Assembly: GCF_964340395.1 (NCBI RefSeq) | Contig: NC_135563.1 | Location: forward strand, 20,278,651 to 20,342,650 | Reading direction: 5' to 3' | Source: Glandiceps talaboti | Taxonomy: Eukaryota > Hemichordata > Enteropneusta > Spengelidae | Length of the DNA stretch: 64,000 bases | Program-made: the position numbers and the translations under genes | Shown: positions 43,540 through 56,044 of the stretch, in pieces | Numbering within the stretch: the stretch's first letter is position 1 | How the letters are laid out: each line of letters starts with the position of its first letter | The notes under the pieces: model-generated | What the model saw: only the letters and a program-made list of their open reading frames with translations | What the model was told of the DNA's origin: nothing | Database searches by the model: none

Positions 43540-45494
43540 CTTTACCCTGACTACAGCAGCATTGCGCTCTATCCATTTAGATTAAAAAGACCAATACAAA
43601 AGAAGTCGCTCATCTGACAAAAAAAATAATTGGATCCCAACAATGTTTGTTTATATGTCACAGAACAGAAAAACATCTATTTACGATTTACTCTGCAAAC
43701 AGGTTCATTAATGATTGTTTTTGGCCAACTAGCCAGCCTGCCTAATCCCTCAAAACAACTTGATGAGATAGTGACTGAAAGCAAAACAAAATAAGTCTAC
43801 TAAAACTTTAGAGACACATCCTTAAAAAGTTACGCAGATTTGATCAGTCTTCGGGGAGGAAAAGTCGTTTCTTTACCGGGGGTTGCATGATAAGAGATCA
43901 CTTTAAATGGCTAACAAGGTCATTGACAATAACGCTTTTAAAATACCAGAGTTTGCGACATTTTATACGTCCATAAAAGTGAAACAATTGATCACAAACT
44001 GTCATGTTAATTAAGGAAAGTACCAGACGGATTTTTAACTATCTTACTAATTGGTTGTGCAATGGCAGTTAAATCGGTTTCACCTTCAGAACATACTTTG
44101 CATGTTTCATAGGACTTGATAAGAGACAGAAGTGGGGTTTCTGCAAACCGTGTTTCCCATCACACCTGCAATAACATCTTCCCCGAAATAACACTTTCCC
44201 TATCTAATAATGTCAATTTTACTTCTGATCAAGTTACGAAAGTAGTTCTTTCTGAAAGTACTAAAGGGCTATGCAAAATAAACCCAGCATGACCGTTGCG
44301 AAAAGTTGCGAGTAATGTACGGCCTTTCATAACTGATGAGCATCGACGCATAGCATGCCGTGCTTACATAACGCAACATAGTTGACTTTCTCACGGGAAA
44401 TTGTTATGTTAACCATACGAATGAATCTTGTACACCAATATCAAATACATGAATTAATCTGTCATTGTAGGCAAAAAGGACATCAACGTCTGATCTACCT
44501 GAATATTTACGTTTATACACTGTTCATTGTTAGATAGATAACACACTGTCGAGAAGTTTAAAAAGAACATACTGCTATCATGTGTATTGTACTTAACCTT
44601 GTTTCGACACCGTGAACAACGGAGTTGACTGTGAATACAAGTGAATTTACAGTTATCTGTGAATATAGCGATACTGTAATCTTAAAATGTAATGATGTAT
44701 AAATCGCTGTATCTGAAATTAGCTATAATCCAAAATCATATCTTACATTTTCAATATAGTTTTCAACTAACCTCGCCGATGAACCTGGCATCAAACTTAC
44801 AATCTCTATCAGGTCGTAAATCTGACAGTACACATATTATGATAACGAAGTCCACATAGCACTTTGATTATACAGAACAAAACAAAAACATCACGATGAT
44901 ACGTCATCTATGAATATCATATTGATCTTAAACCATCGTATTGCGTATGTTTTAACATTCTAAGGAATTGGAAATGCCAGAGTGTCGCTGTCACTTGGCA
45001 GAATTTTTACCGTAATACCGGAAATTCGATACCAATAAAGCGATCGAAAGCCGCTTAAATGTCAACCGGCTTGGGGCTTATTGCGCAGCAAATTCAGCTC
45101 ATCAAAACAGTTCCAACACAATCGATAACCATCCGATTGAAAAAATTTCCGATCTAGTAATCGCAAGTACTTATGACTTTTATATCCTACAACCCAGCGG
45201 CTCCAATAGTAATGAGAACTCAAATCATGTCTATCTGATGTAGCTACAAGCTTTAAGGTCACAATATTACAGCCTACTACAGGCTCCATCTGTAACTGTA
45301 CGTCGTTAGGTTGACATCGAGAGACGACGTAAACTTGTATGTGTAGTAACTGTGTGTGAATGTATGTGTGTTTTGAGTAAATGGGAACTGAGATGAGAAT
45401 CCGGATGTAAGCTATAGGAAGACACTGGATTGACAGGTGGGTGGCCATGGGTTGTTGTAGACGTGAACGGATAGGTAGATTGGTGGGAGGGAGA

Positions 45495-45496
<2 letters not shown>
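43540..45496. other. Intergenic, no gene recognised
   Basis: A 128-codon minus-strand frame at 45062-45448 is the longest here. It contains several Trp, Cys and Tyr residues near its end (YRLCWNCFDELNLL), but I cannot assign a family and it lacks support as a gene. Confidence 0.35.
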
Positions 45497-45527
<31 letters not shown>

Positions 45528-45580
45528 ACGGATGGACGGACGGACGGACGGATGGATGGATGGATGGATGGATGGATGGA
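45497..45580. repeat. (GGAT)n / (GGAC)n microsatellite
   Basis: GGAT units carry a central block of GGAC variants, about 84 bases in all. Confidence 0.95.
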
Positions 45581-46309
45581 AGAGTGAATCAGATGATGAC
45601 TAAATGAATTGGTTTATAGGTTGAAGAATAAATAAGCAATTAGATAAATGGCGAATTTTATCCACGTGAATACTTACATTAATAAAACAGTGTAAATATT
45701 GGCAATCCTTACTATAGTACTATAGCTATGCATGTGATGCTTCACACTGTACTGCAGTTGTAACAACTGTTCCTTCGCTGATGTAGGGGCAATTTCAATT
45801 CAGGAAATTCACAGCGAAGACGACTTCATTTATTATGCATATCCGTGTTGATGCGCTGCCAACACGAGCCTATTCACTGTTGTGTAAACCTGCCATAGTA
45901 TCATGTACACATGTATAGTAAGGGGCCTTTTAAAAGCCCGATAGCGTGGGATATTGGTATTTGGAATCCCCTATGGAACCATTACAACACCGTTGATAGA
46001 CATGTGGAGCGAAAAGACAAAACTCACAAGAGGATACTGTGTAATTCTTAAATGATGACACATAATTAAAACATAAGTGAACATCATAAACTATGTGAAA
46101 CACTGTGAGATATCCTGGTTTCATAATGTATGCTTCCCCAGGAAGATATAATACAATCCAGACTAATTCAATAGGAGAACATCCCGGTAGTATGTTATTA
46201 AAATAAAAGCTATACATAAACAATTTGTACAACACTGCTAGGCGTTTGTTAACTTCGTTTATTTGATTGATTCCGATTTTTATTTCATCTGGTATCATGG
46301 TTTGTGTTG
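45581..46309. other. Intergenic, nothing recognised
   Basis: This is AT-rich sequence with no supported gene. A minus-strand frame enters it from the adjacent microsatellite and has no recognisable content. Confidence 0.4.
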
Positions 46310-46491
46310 CATGTATGTATGTATGTATGTATGTATGTATGTATGTATGTATGTATGTATGTATGTATGTATGTATGTATGTATGTATGTATGTATGTAT
46401 GTATGTATGTATGCATGCATGCATGTATGTATGTATGTATGTATGTATGTATGTATGTATGTATGTGTGTATGTATGTATGTATGTATGTA

Positions 46492-46538
<47 letters not shown>

Positions 46539-46552
46539 ACATGTATGTGCAT
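46310..46552. repeat. (TATG)n with (GT)n segment
   Basis: About 45 TATG units are interrupted by GCATGCATGC near 46412 and GTGT near 46466. A pure GT run follows at about 46497-46522, then a final TATG tail. Confidence 0.96.
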
Positions 46553-47908
46553 GCGTCTTTATACATATATATACACTTTGTATATTTCGTTTGGGTTTGG
46601 TTTTACTGTAATTTCTTCAACCAACTTAAAGTTCATTTACTTTAACTTCGAACCATTAGCTTAATGGTCAAGGCAAACCTACAACTGCTTACATGATATA
46701 TATAGAATCATTGTATTAGACTTTTATCCAATTATATTCTACTCAATGCTAATGTTGATGTTTATTATCCCTTGATTTATATGTTTTGACATTTTGATGT
46801 CTTAAATGCTATCTTATGTAGGCAGGCAACCATGTAGCTGGCCTAAATATGCGTCATTAAAGGACGATGTCTCCCCAATAACATTAGTATGGGCGGATCA
46901 CCGAATGAATTATCCTTTTCTACGTGTTTCGTTAATGGTATCTGCCTAACCTGTCGTTGTACTTTATATACTGTGTCGTCCACAACCTATACTATTAAAA
47001 GCTGAAATTTGTCTCTTTACGTCTTCTATATTTAGAGTGAATACTCCCGCAATCGCCTCTCGGGACGCTCATGACAACAGTCACAAATGACGGTGCTGCG
47101 GGCTGAACGCATTTTAGTAAGCACATTAGGCAATATTTCATGTACAAAAATAGAATATAGCATAGACAGTGGAGGAGAAGTTTCCACTGCCTATGATACA
47201 ACATCGTTCCATCGTGATCGATATTTTTGATAGATTACTCACAGGGAACTTTTAAGCAATTTCCGTATTCAAAATGCATGCTGGCGAGTACATCACAGAC
47301 CGACTTGACGAACATTTTAAAATTGTAATGTTGGAGAGTTTATATCCGATTTGTACTTATCTCTTCAATGTCCCCTTCCCCCTTTTTTAAAACTAATATC
47401 CGTCCAAAGCTAGATCAACCGCTGTACTACGTTTGGAACAAAAACAAATAGCTTGGTTTGATAATATATTTAGCACTGTACTTGACCTTGGAGGGTTTAA
47501 TAGTGCCTTTAGATGACCACTTCACACCAATATTCAATAACATGTTGTTAAGTTTGTTCGGATTGTTGAATTTTTAGTACGTGGAATGTTAGCCTTATGG
47601 CCTGTCCTTAGTGTAAGAGTGATCGAGTAGACGCAAGTTTGACCTTCACAAACGGTAAACACGTCGAGTAAGAAAGAGGGAAAATAATAGAATTGATGGT
47701 GTTTATAGTTGCCTTGAAGTTTGCTGTTAATTGCAAATCTATAAATTAAAAACAAAAATAAATTACCTGGTGAGTTGACCTTGCCTGTCTATCTTGTTTA
47801 CGTGTACCGAATAAACTATAGATGTAACTTGAATTTTGACTTTGAGCTGTAACATAGCTGTTTTGTTTGGTATCCTGGTAGAATTGCACGTTACGAATTA
47901 AATAGTAA
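46553..47908. other. Intergenic, no gene recognised
   Basis: Open frames are all under 75 codons and unrecognised. No other feature is visible. Confidence 0.4.
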
Positions 47909-47918
47909 CTGACTGAGT

Positions 47919-47997
<79 letters not shown>

Positions 47998-48190
47998 TGA
48001 CAGGGTGATTGACTGACTGTTTGATTGGTTGGTTGGTTGGTTGGTTGGTTGGTTGGTTGGTTGATTGATTGGTTGGTTGGTTGGTTGGTTGGTTGGTTGG
48101 TTGGTTGGTTGGTTGGTTGGTTGGTTGGTTGGTTGACTGATTAGCTGACTGTCTGTCTGTTTTGTTTATCTATCTGATAAGTGGTTGACT
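47909..48190. repeat. (GACA)n then (GGTT)n compound microsatellite
   Basis: GACA units at 47919-47997 pass through GACTGACAGG and GATTGACT sequence into GGTT units at about 48024-48134. The block ends in GACT/GTCT remnants. It directly precedes the 60-bp satellite, with only about 50 bases between. Confidence 0.95.
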
Positions 48191-48240
48191 GACTGTCCGA
48201 TTCAATCCTATTATGCCCCGAAATATTCACCAACATTTTG

Positions 48241-49979
48241 GACAGGGATATCAATCTTGAAATGTACAATTGTCACTGATTCATAAATATGTATATTATG
48301 AACAGCGATATCAATCTTGAGATATACAATTGTCACTGATTCATAAATATGTATATTATGGACAGGGATATCAATCTTGAAATGTACAATTGTCATTGAT
48401 TCATAAATATGTATTTTATGGACAGGGATATCAATCTTGAGATGTGCTATTGTCATTGATTCATAAATATGTATATTATGGACAGCGATATCAATCTTGA
48501 GATGTACAATTGTCACTGATTCATAAATATGTATATTATGGACAGGATATCAATCTTGAAATGTACAATTGTCATTGATTCATAAATATGTATATTATGG
48601 ACAGGGATATCAATCTTGAAATGTACAATTGTCACTGATTCATAAATATGTATATTATGGACAGGATATCAATCTTGAAATGTACAATTGTCACTGATTC
48701 ATAAATATGTATATTATGGACAGGGATATCAATCTTGAAATGTACAATTGTCACTGATTCATAAATATGTATATTATGGACATGGATATCAATCTTGAAA
48801 TGTACAATTGTCACTGATTCATAAATATGTATATTATGGACAGGGATATCAATCTTGAGATGTACAATTGTCACTAATTCATAAATATGTATATTATGGA
48901 CAGGGATATCAATCTTGAAATGTACAATTGTCACTGATTCATAAATATGTATTTTATGGACAGGGATATCAATCTTGAAATGTACAATTGTCACTGATTC
49001 ATAAATATGTATATTATGGACAGGGATATCAATCTTGAAACGTACAATTGTCACTGATTCATAAATATGTATATTATGGACAGGGATATTAATCTTGAAA
49101 TGTACAAATGTCACTGATTCATAAATATGTATATTATGGACAGCGATATCAATCTTGAAATGTACAATTGTCACTGATTCATAAATATGTATATTATGGA
49201 CAGGGATATCAATCTTGAAATGTACAATTGTTACTGATTCATAAATATGTATATTATGGACAGCGATATCAATCTTGAAATGTACAATTGTCACTGATTC
49301 ATAAATATGTATATTATGGACAGGGATATCAATCTTGAAATGTACAATTGTCACTGATTCATAAATATGTATATTATGGACAGCGATATCAATCTTGAAA
49401 TGTACAATTGTCACTGATTCATAAATATGTATATTATGGACAGGGATATCAATCTTGAAATGTACAATTGTCACTGATTCATAAATATGTATATTATGGA
49501 CAGGGATATCAATCTTGAGATGTACAATTGTCACTGATTCATAAATATGTATATTATGGACAGGGATATCAATCTTGAAATGTACAATTGCCACTGATTC
49601 ATAAATATGTATTTTATGGACAGGGATATCAATCTTGAAATGTACAATTGCCACTGATTCATAAATATGTATTTTATGGACAGGGATATCAATCTTGAAA
49701 TGTTCAATTGTCACTGATTCATAAATATGTATATTATGGACAGTGATATCAATCTTGAAATGTACAATTGTCATTGATTCATAAATATGTATATTATGGA
49801 CAGTGATATCAATCTTGAGATGTTCAATTGTCACTGATTCATAAATATGTATATTATGGACAGGGATATCAATCTTGAAATGTACAATTGTCACTGATTC
49901 ATAAATATGTATTTTATGGACAAGGATATCAATCTTGAAATGTTTAATTGTTATTGGTTCATAAGAAAACATTTTAGGG
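48241..49979. repeat. 60-bp satellite array, about 29 copies
   Basis: The unit begins GACAGGGATATCAATCTTGA and ends in CATAAATATGTATATTATG. Nearly all units are exactly 60 bases; two are 59, each missing one G, near 48541 and 48661. The last copy at 49921 is much diverged. A C/G variant in GACAGSGATATC alternates unit by unit over 49141-49500, giving a 120-bp higher-order dimer. The minus strand is open for 446 codons (48632-49972) and reads as a 20-residue repeat beginning VTIVHFKIDI. The differences between copies mostly change the residue, and the two 59-base units break the frame. It is better read as a satellite than a gene. Confidence 0.93.
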
Positions 49980-50184
49980 ATGTGTATGATTTTGTCTATA
50001 CCACGTGGGGTTGGTTATTTGAATATTACAATTGATTTTAAAAGGTATTTGCGAAATTAGACGGTAAATGGAGCAGTTAGGCAGTTATATTGTAGCTTGT
50101 TATTTTTCTGATTAAGTGGCCAGCAAATGAAGCCGCTAGTAAAGTGCGTGTTCTCGTATACACTTCTCTCTTAAAATTTGACTA
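49980..50184. other. Spacer, nothing recognised
   Basis: This is unique-looking sequence between the satellite and a dispersed repeat copy. Confidence 0.4.
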
Positions 50185-50507
50185 TAGGTTAGGCATAAAC
50201 AAAACAAATGTGTGGTTCCTATTACGCTCAATTCTAGAATAGGTGTGGTAGGTAGCTTTTTTATTTTTATCTTTTTAAATATGTTTTTTCATATGTGAGT
50301 GTCTAGTTCAAGTAGTTATGTTTTCCGTTGTTTTCTATATGGTCTCTGTGTTATTGGTTTATTCTCATCAGATATACAGCCATTACAGATTAGAAGATCA
50401 TTTTTATATTGTCTTTTTAAACTGGTGTTAGTTTTCGCATCTACTTCACAATTTTCACGATTTTATTATTTTTTCTCGAATACGGTCGGGTAACCGGAAC
50501 CAAACAG
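50185..50507 (+). mobile_element. Dispersed repeat family B, copy 1
   Basis: It aligns end to end with 58996-59357: a shared start TAGGTTAGG, then TGTGGTTC-TATTACGCTCAATT, a central TATTGTCTTTTTAA, then TTTTTCTCGAATACG and the end TAACCGGAACCAAACA. Relative to copy 2 it lacks about 39-46 bases between two GTCGG motifs, as expected from a deletion between short direct repeats. There are no clear terminal inverted repeats and no transposase. It may be a SINE or another non-autonomous element; the class is unknown. Confidence 0.75.
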
Positions 50508-50570
50508 GTCTTGGTCAGCTGTGATCATTTAGAGTTACAATTTAGTGGTTAAGCGCATGATAAAAAGTAC

Positions 50571-50618
50571 CTCTCTCTCTCTCTCTGTCTGTCTCTGTCT
50601 CTGTCTCTGTCTGTCTGG

Positions 50619-50653
<35 letters not shown>
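50571..50653. repeat. (CT)n / (GTCT)n microsatellite
   Basis: CT units are interspersed with GTCT units in a homopyrimidine-biased tract. Confidence 0.93.
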
Positions 50654-52078
50654 ACGCTGTTTCACCAAGTTGAAGGTTTTCACTTCTTAAAACTTGATTC
50701 CTTAAAGACGCCTTTTAGATTGATTCAAGTCTTCTGAAGATCGATTACTTGTCACATGAATTTGAGTAAATATGAAATTCCATATGGTTGCCTTGGGCTA
50801 TCTTTCGAGTTTTTTATGATGCCAAGGTGTTGATATAGTTTTAATGGAATATCTATTAGACAGCTTGCTTTGTGTACAGCCATCTGTGACGTCTATCGAC
50901 ATGATTGATTAGGACCTGAGGAAAGTAGATTCAATGTCCAAGGCAAACTATTTGGATCCTTCGTGTGACGTACATATTTGCAAAGTTGGAAAAGAGTTGG
51001 ACCTGTGAAAATAACCTGTCACTTGTTTCGAACAAAGGACCTTTAACCACACTACGGGTGTGGATGTTGTTGTTTTGCACCTTCGAAAAAAATACCGAAG
51101 GGGAAGAAAAGGGTGATGACCTTGTTTGGTTTCTTTTTGGTTTCGTTTCAACAAAGTTGGAGCCAGTGGGTATAAATTATTCATATAGACGTTCATGTTT
51201 TTGTTTTCTTGTTTTTCTAATCTTCCCTATTTGTCTCTTAAACCTTGTCAACATTACCTTGCTTTATTTCCTAAACACTCCTCAAAATACTACAACGGTG
51301 TAACTACAACGGTGTAAACATGAGCACTACGCAGGGTTGCATTTTCTTGGAACAGGATGTTGTTGAACGAGAGCGACACAAGTTAACCCACATTTTGTTT
51401 TTAGAGCTTTACTTACTGTGATCGCGGTTTATGTGGACTTTGTATAAGCTTATAGGGTGACGATGAGAGCTTTGTGATGAGCTTTCTTTCTGCACATTCA
51501 AAGCATTAAACTAAATTTGGCAAACAAGTGATATTTTAATAAATACGATTTATATCATGGCAAGGGAACTTTACTCGTGAACATTATTTTACGCGTCACC
51601 AAAAATAAAACTACACTGTCTATTCGTATGTTTTTTGGAATATCCTTGCAAAAATCGTCAGAACTGAATTATCCGGTAACTCGTCATTTTTTTCATGTTT
51701 TTGTACGACTCTATGGTTACCGTGAAACATTTGTATTTATAATACAACCTGATGTCGCATCAACATGCATATATATAAGTTTGACGCACTGTATCACTAC
51801 TTGGACATAAATCAAATACCAATAAAGAATAGAGTATTACTGCTATAAACAATTAAAAGGACATCAGTCTTCACTCTTGCATAAAATGTCACGAAAAAAA
51901 ATATTCTTAATTTAAACTTTAATTTTACCTAAGACCATAGATGCAGCTCCTATCAGAGTAGCTTTGTATTCATTGCAATTACTATTTCATAGCCTTGTCA
52001 ATATTAGTTACCTTCGGGTCTGTTCAGCCTTCACCTCTCAAAGTAAATTAAAATGTCCACAATTTCCATGTGTTCACG

Positions 52079-52086
52079 TGACGTCA
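52079..52086. promoter_or_regulatory. CRE palindrome overlapping an E-box
   Basis: CACGTGACGTCA contains a CACGTG E-box that overlaps TGACGTCA by two bases. CREB/ATF and bHLH-ZIP proteins could not both occupy it at once. No adjacent gene is known. Confidence 0.3.
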
Positions 52087-52392
52087 AACGAAAAGCGGGT
52101 TTATTAAAGTGTGATGGGGGCAGCAGTGGTGTAATGACTGGTAGACATATTGTCTACAGTCCACATAACATTGATTGATAGGTTATTGCCTCAAATCGAT
52201 CATATCATTCACAGATATCCCTTGCCCAGGGCTATTCGATACGTATCCATGGAAACGTTTTTGCAATCGATGGTTGGATGATTGAGAGACAAACTCTGCC
52301 GTTGTTAATAATGGAAGTCGTTAACAGTATCTTTACAACTCTTAGTAGGTTTATTATTATTCGGTAGATACCTAACCTAGCAACCTGATTGG

Positions 52393-52400
52393 TGACGTCA
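52393..52400. promoter_or_regulatory. Full CRE palindrome TGACGTCA
   Basis: This exact match follows a GATTGG (inverted CCAAT) box four bases upstream, an arrangement often seen in promoters. No transcript is identified here. Confidence 0.3.
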
Positions 52401-54498
52401 TCAAAGTGCATCTTTTCACGATAGATATCATCCAATTGCTGTTAATCCTAGAATGATGTCTTTCCTATTTAATTGTTAAAATTTGTGTATTTTCTTTGTT
52501 GGTCCGTGAACGCTTCTGTCGATAAAGTATAATAAAGTAATCCTGTAACAAAAATGGTGGAAAAAATACCAGCAAGGGCATAAAGCCACAACATCTCTTT
52601 ACGGCAACTTTCAGTGTTTGTATTTCAATTCAATTTATGTTACACTTATTTACTGAAGTTTTTGAAAGTCAAAATAAAACTTATTGCAGTATTCTCCGAA
52701 GAAAATTTATATGTACAATTTGTTAATATTGGCAAACATTTATGGTTGCTATACTGAAAATGACTGTAATATTGCAATTGATGATTCAGCAAAATTATCA
52801 TTGTATGACATCTAATCTTCGTCAGTGTTTCTTGTTTGTACAGTATTTCAAAGCAAAGCCGCCACCATCATCAATCTAATGTGTGTAAGATGCCACCAAC
52901 TCTATTACAGGAAGTATATTCATTAATTTGTTTGAAAAATCGGAAATCCATATTTACCAGTTGACTTTTACTCGGTTCAGGCCGTGAACCGCATTAATCA
53001 TGAATATTATGGCTACATCTGTCGTGGCACACAGGGGACTCTGAAATCGAATCAATCTACCTCTCAGTGACTTCTATTTATCGTATTCACAGGAGCCACG
53101 GATACAGTGCACTGTATTTGTTTCTTGTCTAGCACAAACTTATTTTTCTTTTGAATTAAAAATGATATGAACAAGTTATTCTCGCAAACCAGAGCTGTTA
53201 TTTCTTCCTCGAACTCCGAAATAACGAGACCTGTTGACGGTGCGTTTTTTGACGGTGCCGTAAAAGAGGTCGTGGTTTGCGACGATGGAACAAGTCTAAC
53301 GGAAGATGTGAGACTAATCGAAGAAAAATATATTGTAATGGTTATTTTGTAATTGTCAGATATTTCTCTGTAAAATATCTTATTCAAATTGGAAGGGTTA
53401 AAAATAAAAAATAATTTTATTTTGTTTAAAGTGAGACAATAAACAAACGCATATAAACAATTCTCTTTTACAGAATAAATTTATTTTGTTCGACAGCTTA
53501 GTTAAGAAAGTCAATCAAGTTTCTATAATTGACATTTGTGTATATTTGTTTCTAGTTTAATATATATACTACTGAAATGTACAACCGATTAGCACAATTA
53601 CAACATGGACATTCCTCTCCAAGTTGAAATTTGGTACGTTTATGGAAGTTGTAACTGTAAACATACACTGAGTTCAGCAGTGTTTGCTTTTATAGTTCAA
53701 ATCCTGTTCTTATGATTTCCTGTTTTTGTTTTTATGTGGTTCTGTCTCTTTTCTTGTTGTGTAGTTGTTAAATGTCCACCTAACCGAACTGCCCACATAG
53801 GATAAATAAAACCATCAGCACTGAATCACAAAATACGAAGTATTCACTATATGGTCGCCTATTAGTGAATTAATTAAAGATTGGTGATGCGTGCAACAAC
53901 GTGAATTCTTTTTAACACTTTTGTTATAGTGAATTTTAGAAAGTTTTTAACTACTTTACTTCTGCCCACATGTCGAAGTCAATAGGTGAATTGTTCCAAA
54001 TCAGCACAAGTAGGTTCTTTTTGACAAAATCGTGGTGAAAATACAGTACACATAAGTAATCATGCATAAAATAACTCTGTTCATGCCATTATTTAGTTAT
54101 CTCCAAGTAAATGTATGTATAAGTGTTAATACAGTTACATTATAACTGAAAAAAAGATCGTATATCGGAAACAAAGGAACACAATGTTCAAGTAAACGAG
54201 AAAACACTGGTCGCGGACTATGAGTCTAAAAACTATACAATGTGCTAGACAATCAAAACAGATTTATGCCAACGAGAAAACATTTGAGGGAAGAGAAAAT
54301 TCATTACTTGTAGTCCTTGGCGGGTGTCCTCTATTTCTATATATTACGTTCTCCTTTAAATATAATTGCATACTCAGAATTTGCACATGCGTGGTTAAGA
54401 GAATTTATATTCAATTTCTGGTAATGATCGCCATGGAGGCGATGAGTGTATCTATCTATTGAGAAACTAGGTAGGGGAATCTTTATATGACATTAACC

Positions 54499-54750
54499 AA
54501 TAGGGAACTTGCAAACCCGCCATGGTGAATGTTGCATCATGGGAAATGTGATTATAAATACTAATGAATTGGTATTGTAACTATACTGTTACATTGTTTG
54601 CAACCACAAATAATCAATTCAAAGTTACCCTGACCATTTGTGGGAGGTTTATTTTAGCAGTAGCTCCAGATTAGGTATTACGATAACCACAAATAATCCC
54701 ATAGTTCTTTGCATCTGAGCATGCTCAGTCTGGATTGCAAGTTCCCTATT
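54499..54750. mobile_element. MITE-like element, copy 2 with perfect terminal inverted repeats
   Basis: The ends AATAGGGAACTTGCAA and TTGCAAGTTCCCTATT are exact inverted repeats of 16 bases, 252 bases apart end to end. The inside matches copy 1 throughout with scattered substitutions and has no coding capacity. If the TA inside each end is a target duplication, the repeat proper is GGGAACTTGCAA and the family would be of Tc1/mariner type. That is inferred. Confidence 0.9.
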
Positions 54751-55717
54751 ACGGTACTGTATGACACGCCGTGCAGTAAAACTACCACAGTCAAGATCAT
54801 TGTTTTATCTAAAATGCAACATCATTATAATTGAACGCGTTGTTGTTTTTCTGTTTGACTATTCTTACTGGAAATGGTACAGAAAGAAAATTACAATATA
54901 ACACTTACAGACATGGTTTTTTATTTGTTGTATAAAACAAAAATGAAAACAGATTTAATATGATACATGCGTTGACTAGGACTGACATACTATGCTATAT
55001 ACCATATGCTGTATGCTATATGTTATATGCTACATGCTATGCTACGATTGCATTTTAATCCCTCAACACCATATTCAATTTGCAATTTATCACAATTTAA
55101 AAGTTGAACATATAAAGAAATGTAAATCTAAATGTCTGTGAAATATTATCAAATATGTACCAGGTAATAAAACAACATTCTATTATATTACATAATATTA
55201 TCAGTAAGGATGCTCTGAAATGTATATCACTATAGTCATAATAATACAAATGGAATAAATGCGATATACATGACAAATACTAGTCGCTGATTAATTGCCA
55301 ATTAATGTTATCCAGGGGTGAATAGGACCCGTCTACATCTCAAGTATCAATGTAAATCAACCCAATACCTAAGGGAATATTTGCGTGAAGCATTACCACA
55401 GGAAAACAGGAAGTTTAACACAATGACAATGCTATCGCTTTGGTATATGAATACCCCATCTTCACTAATGAGTACTGCTATCTATTCAAACGACGCATGG
55501 CGGTATAAAAAGAACTGTTGTCATCACCTGGTAAACAGTTCTATTTCCATGTACTTGCAAAAAGAAATTATTAACAAAAACTTCCTGGCTGATATTTTCG
55601 AGCTTCGCTACTTCAATAGAACTCAAATACCCAGTGGCAATCATCTTACAATTTTCACAGGAATCCGTCACAAAGAAAATCCAGAATGTTCTAGAATTTT
55701 GCTGGTTTAATATGTTG
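54751..55717. other. Intergenic, no gene recognised
   Basis: A 130-codon plus-strand frame at 55318-55710 is present but matches nothing I know. A small ATGCTAT-rich patch at about 54990-55042 is a degenerate short tandem repeat. Confidence 0.35.
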
Positions 55718-56044
55718 TGAGTAATTATGTAATTATGTAGATGACGTCATTATTCACCTCTCAATATCAGGAAATGTAGGCATTGGTTCAGTTACGTATC
55801 GCTTCAAACTAAATAGCAATGTGTTTAAAAGTCATAAGACATTATATGCTTCCCAAAAATACCCATAAAATATGTCATTTAATGAGTAATTATGTAATTA
55901 TGTAGATGACGTCATCATTCACCTCTCAATATCAGAAATGTAGGTATTGGTTCAGTTACGTATCGCTTCAAACTAAATAGCAATGTGTTTAAATGGCATA
56001 AGACATTATATGCTTCCCAAAATTATCCCTAAAATGTCATTTAA
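55718..56044. repeat. Tandem duplication of 165 bp carrying a CRE in each copy
   Basis: The two copies start TGAGTAATTATGTAATTATG at 55718 and 55883 and run without major breaks to GTCATTTAA. They differ by a small number of substitutions and short indels. Each contains TGACGTCA (55742-55749 and 55907-55914), so a CRE has been duplicated with a spacing of exactly one unit. Confidence 0.95.

Larger units (their letters stand above)
50654..54498. other. Intergenic, no gene recognised
   Basis: This 3.8 kb holds several open frames of 60-112 codons, none recognisable. The frame at 53167-53352 has a mixed composition (ISSSNSEITRPVDGAFFDG, then acidic residues) that could be an exon, but without a match it is unsupported. 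Two CRE palindromes lie at 52079 and 52393. Confidence 0.35.

Noticed and set aside
45062-45448. 128-codon minus-strand frame with a CWNCFDELN segment reminiscent of the dynein CFDEFN motif
   Set aside because: The match is a few residues, with no P-loop or other AAA landmarks nearby. It is treated as coincidence.
48241-49979. CRISPR-like array
   Set aside because: Units are adjacent with no variable spacers, copies are the full period, and the context is eukaryotic. It is a satellite.
55318-55710. 130-codon plus-strand frame as a gene
   Set aside because: It matches no family I recognise and has no supporting signals; kept only as a note in the intergenic entry.
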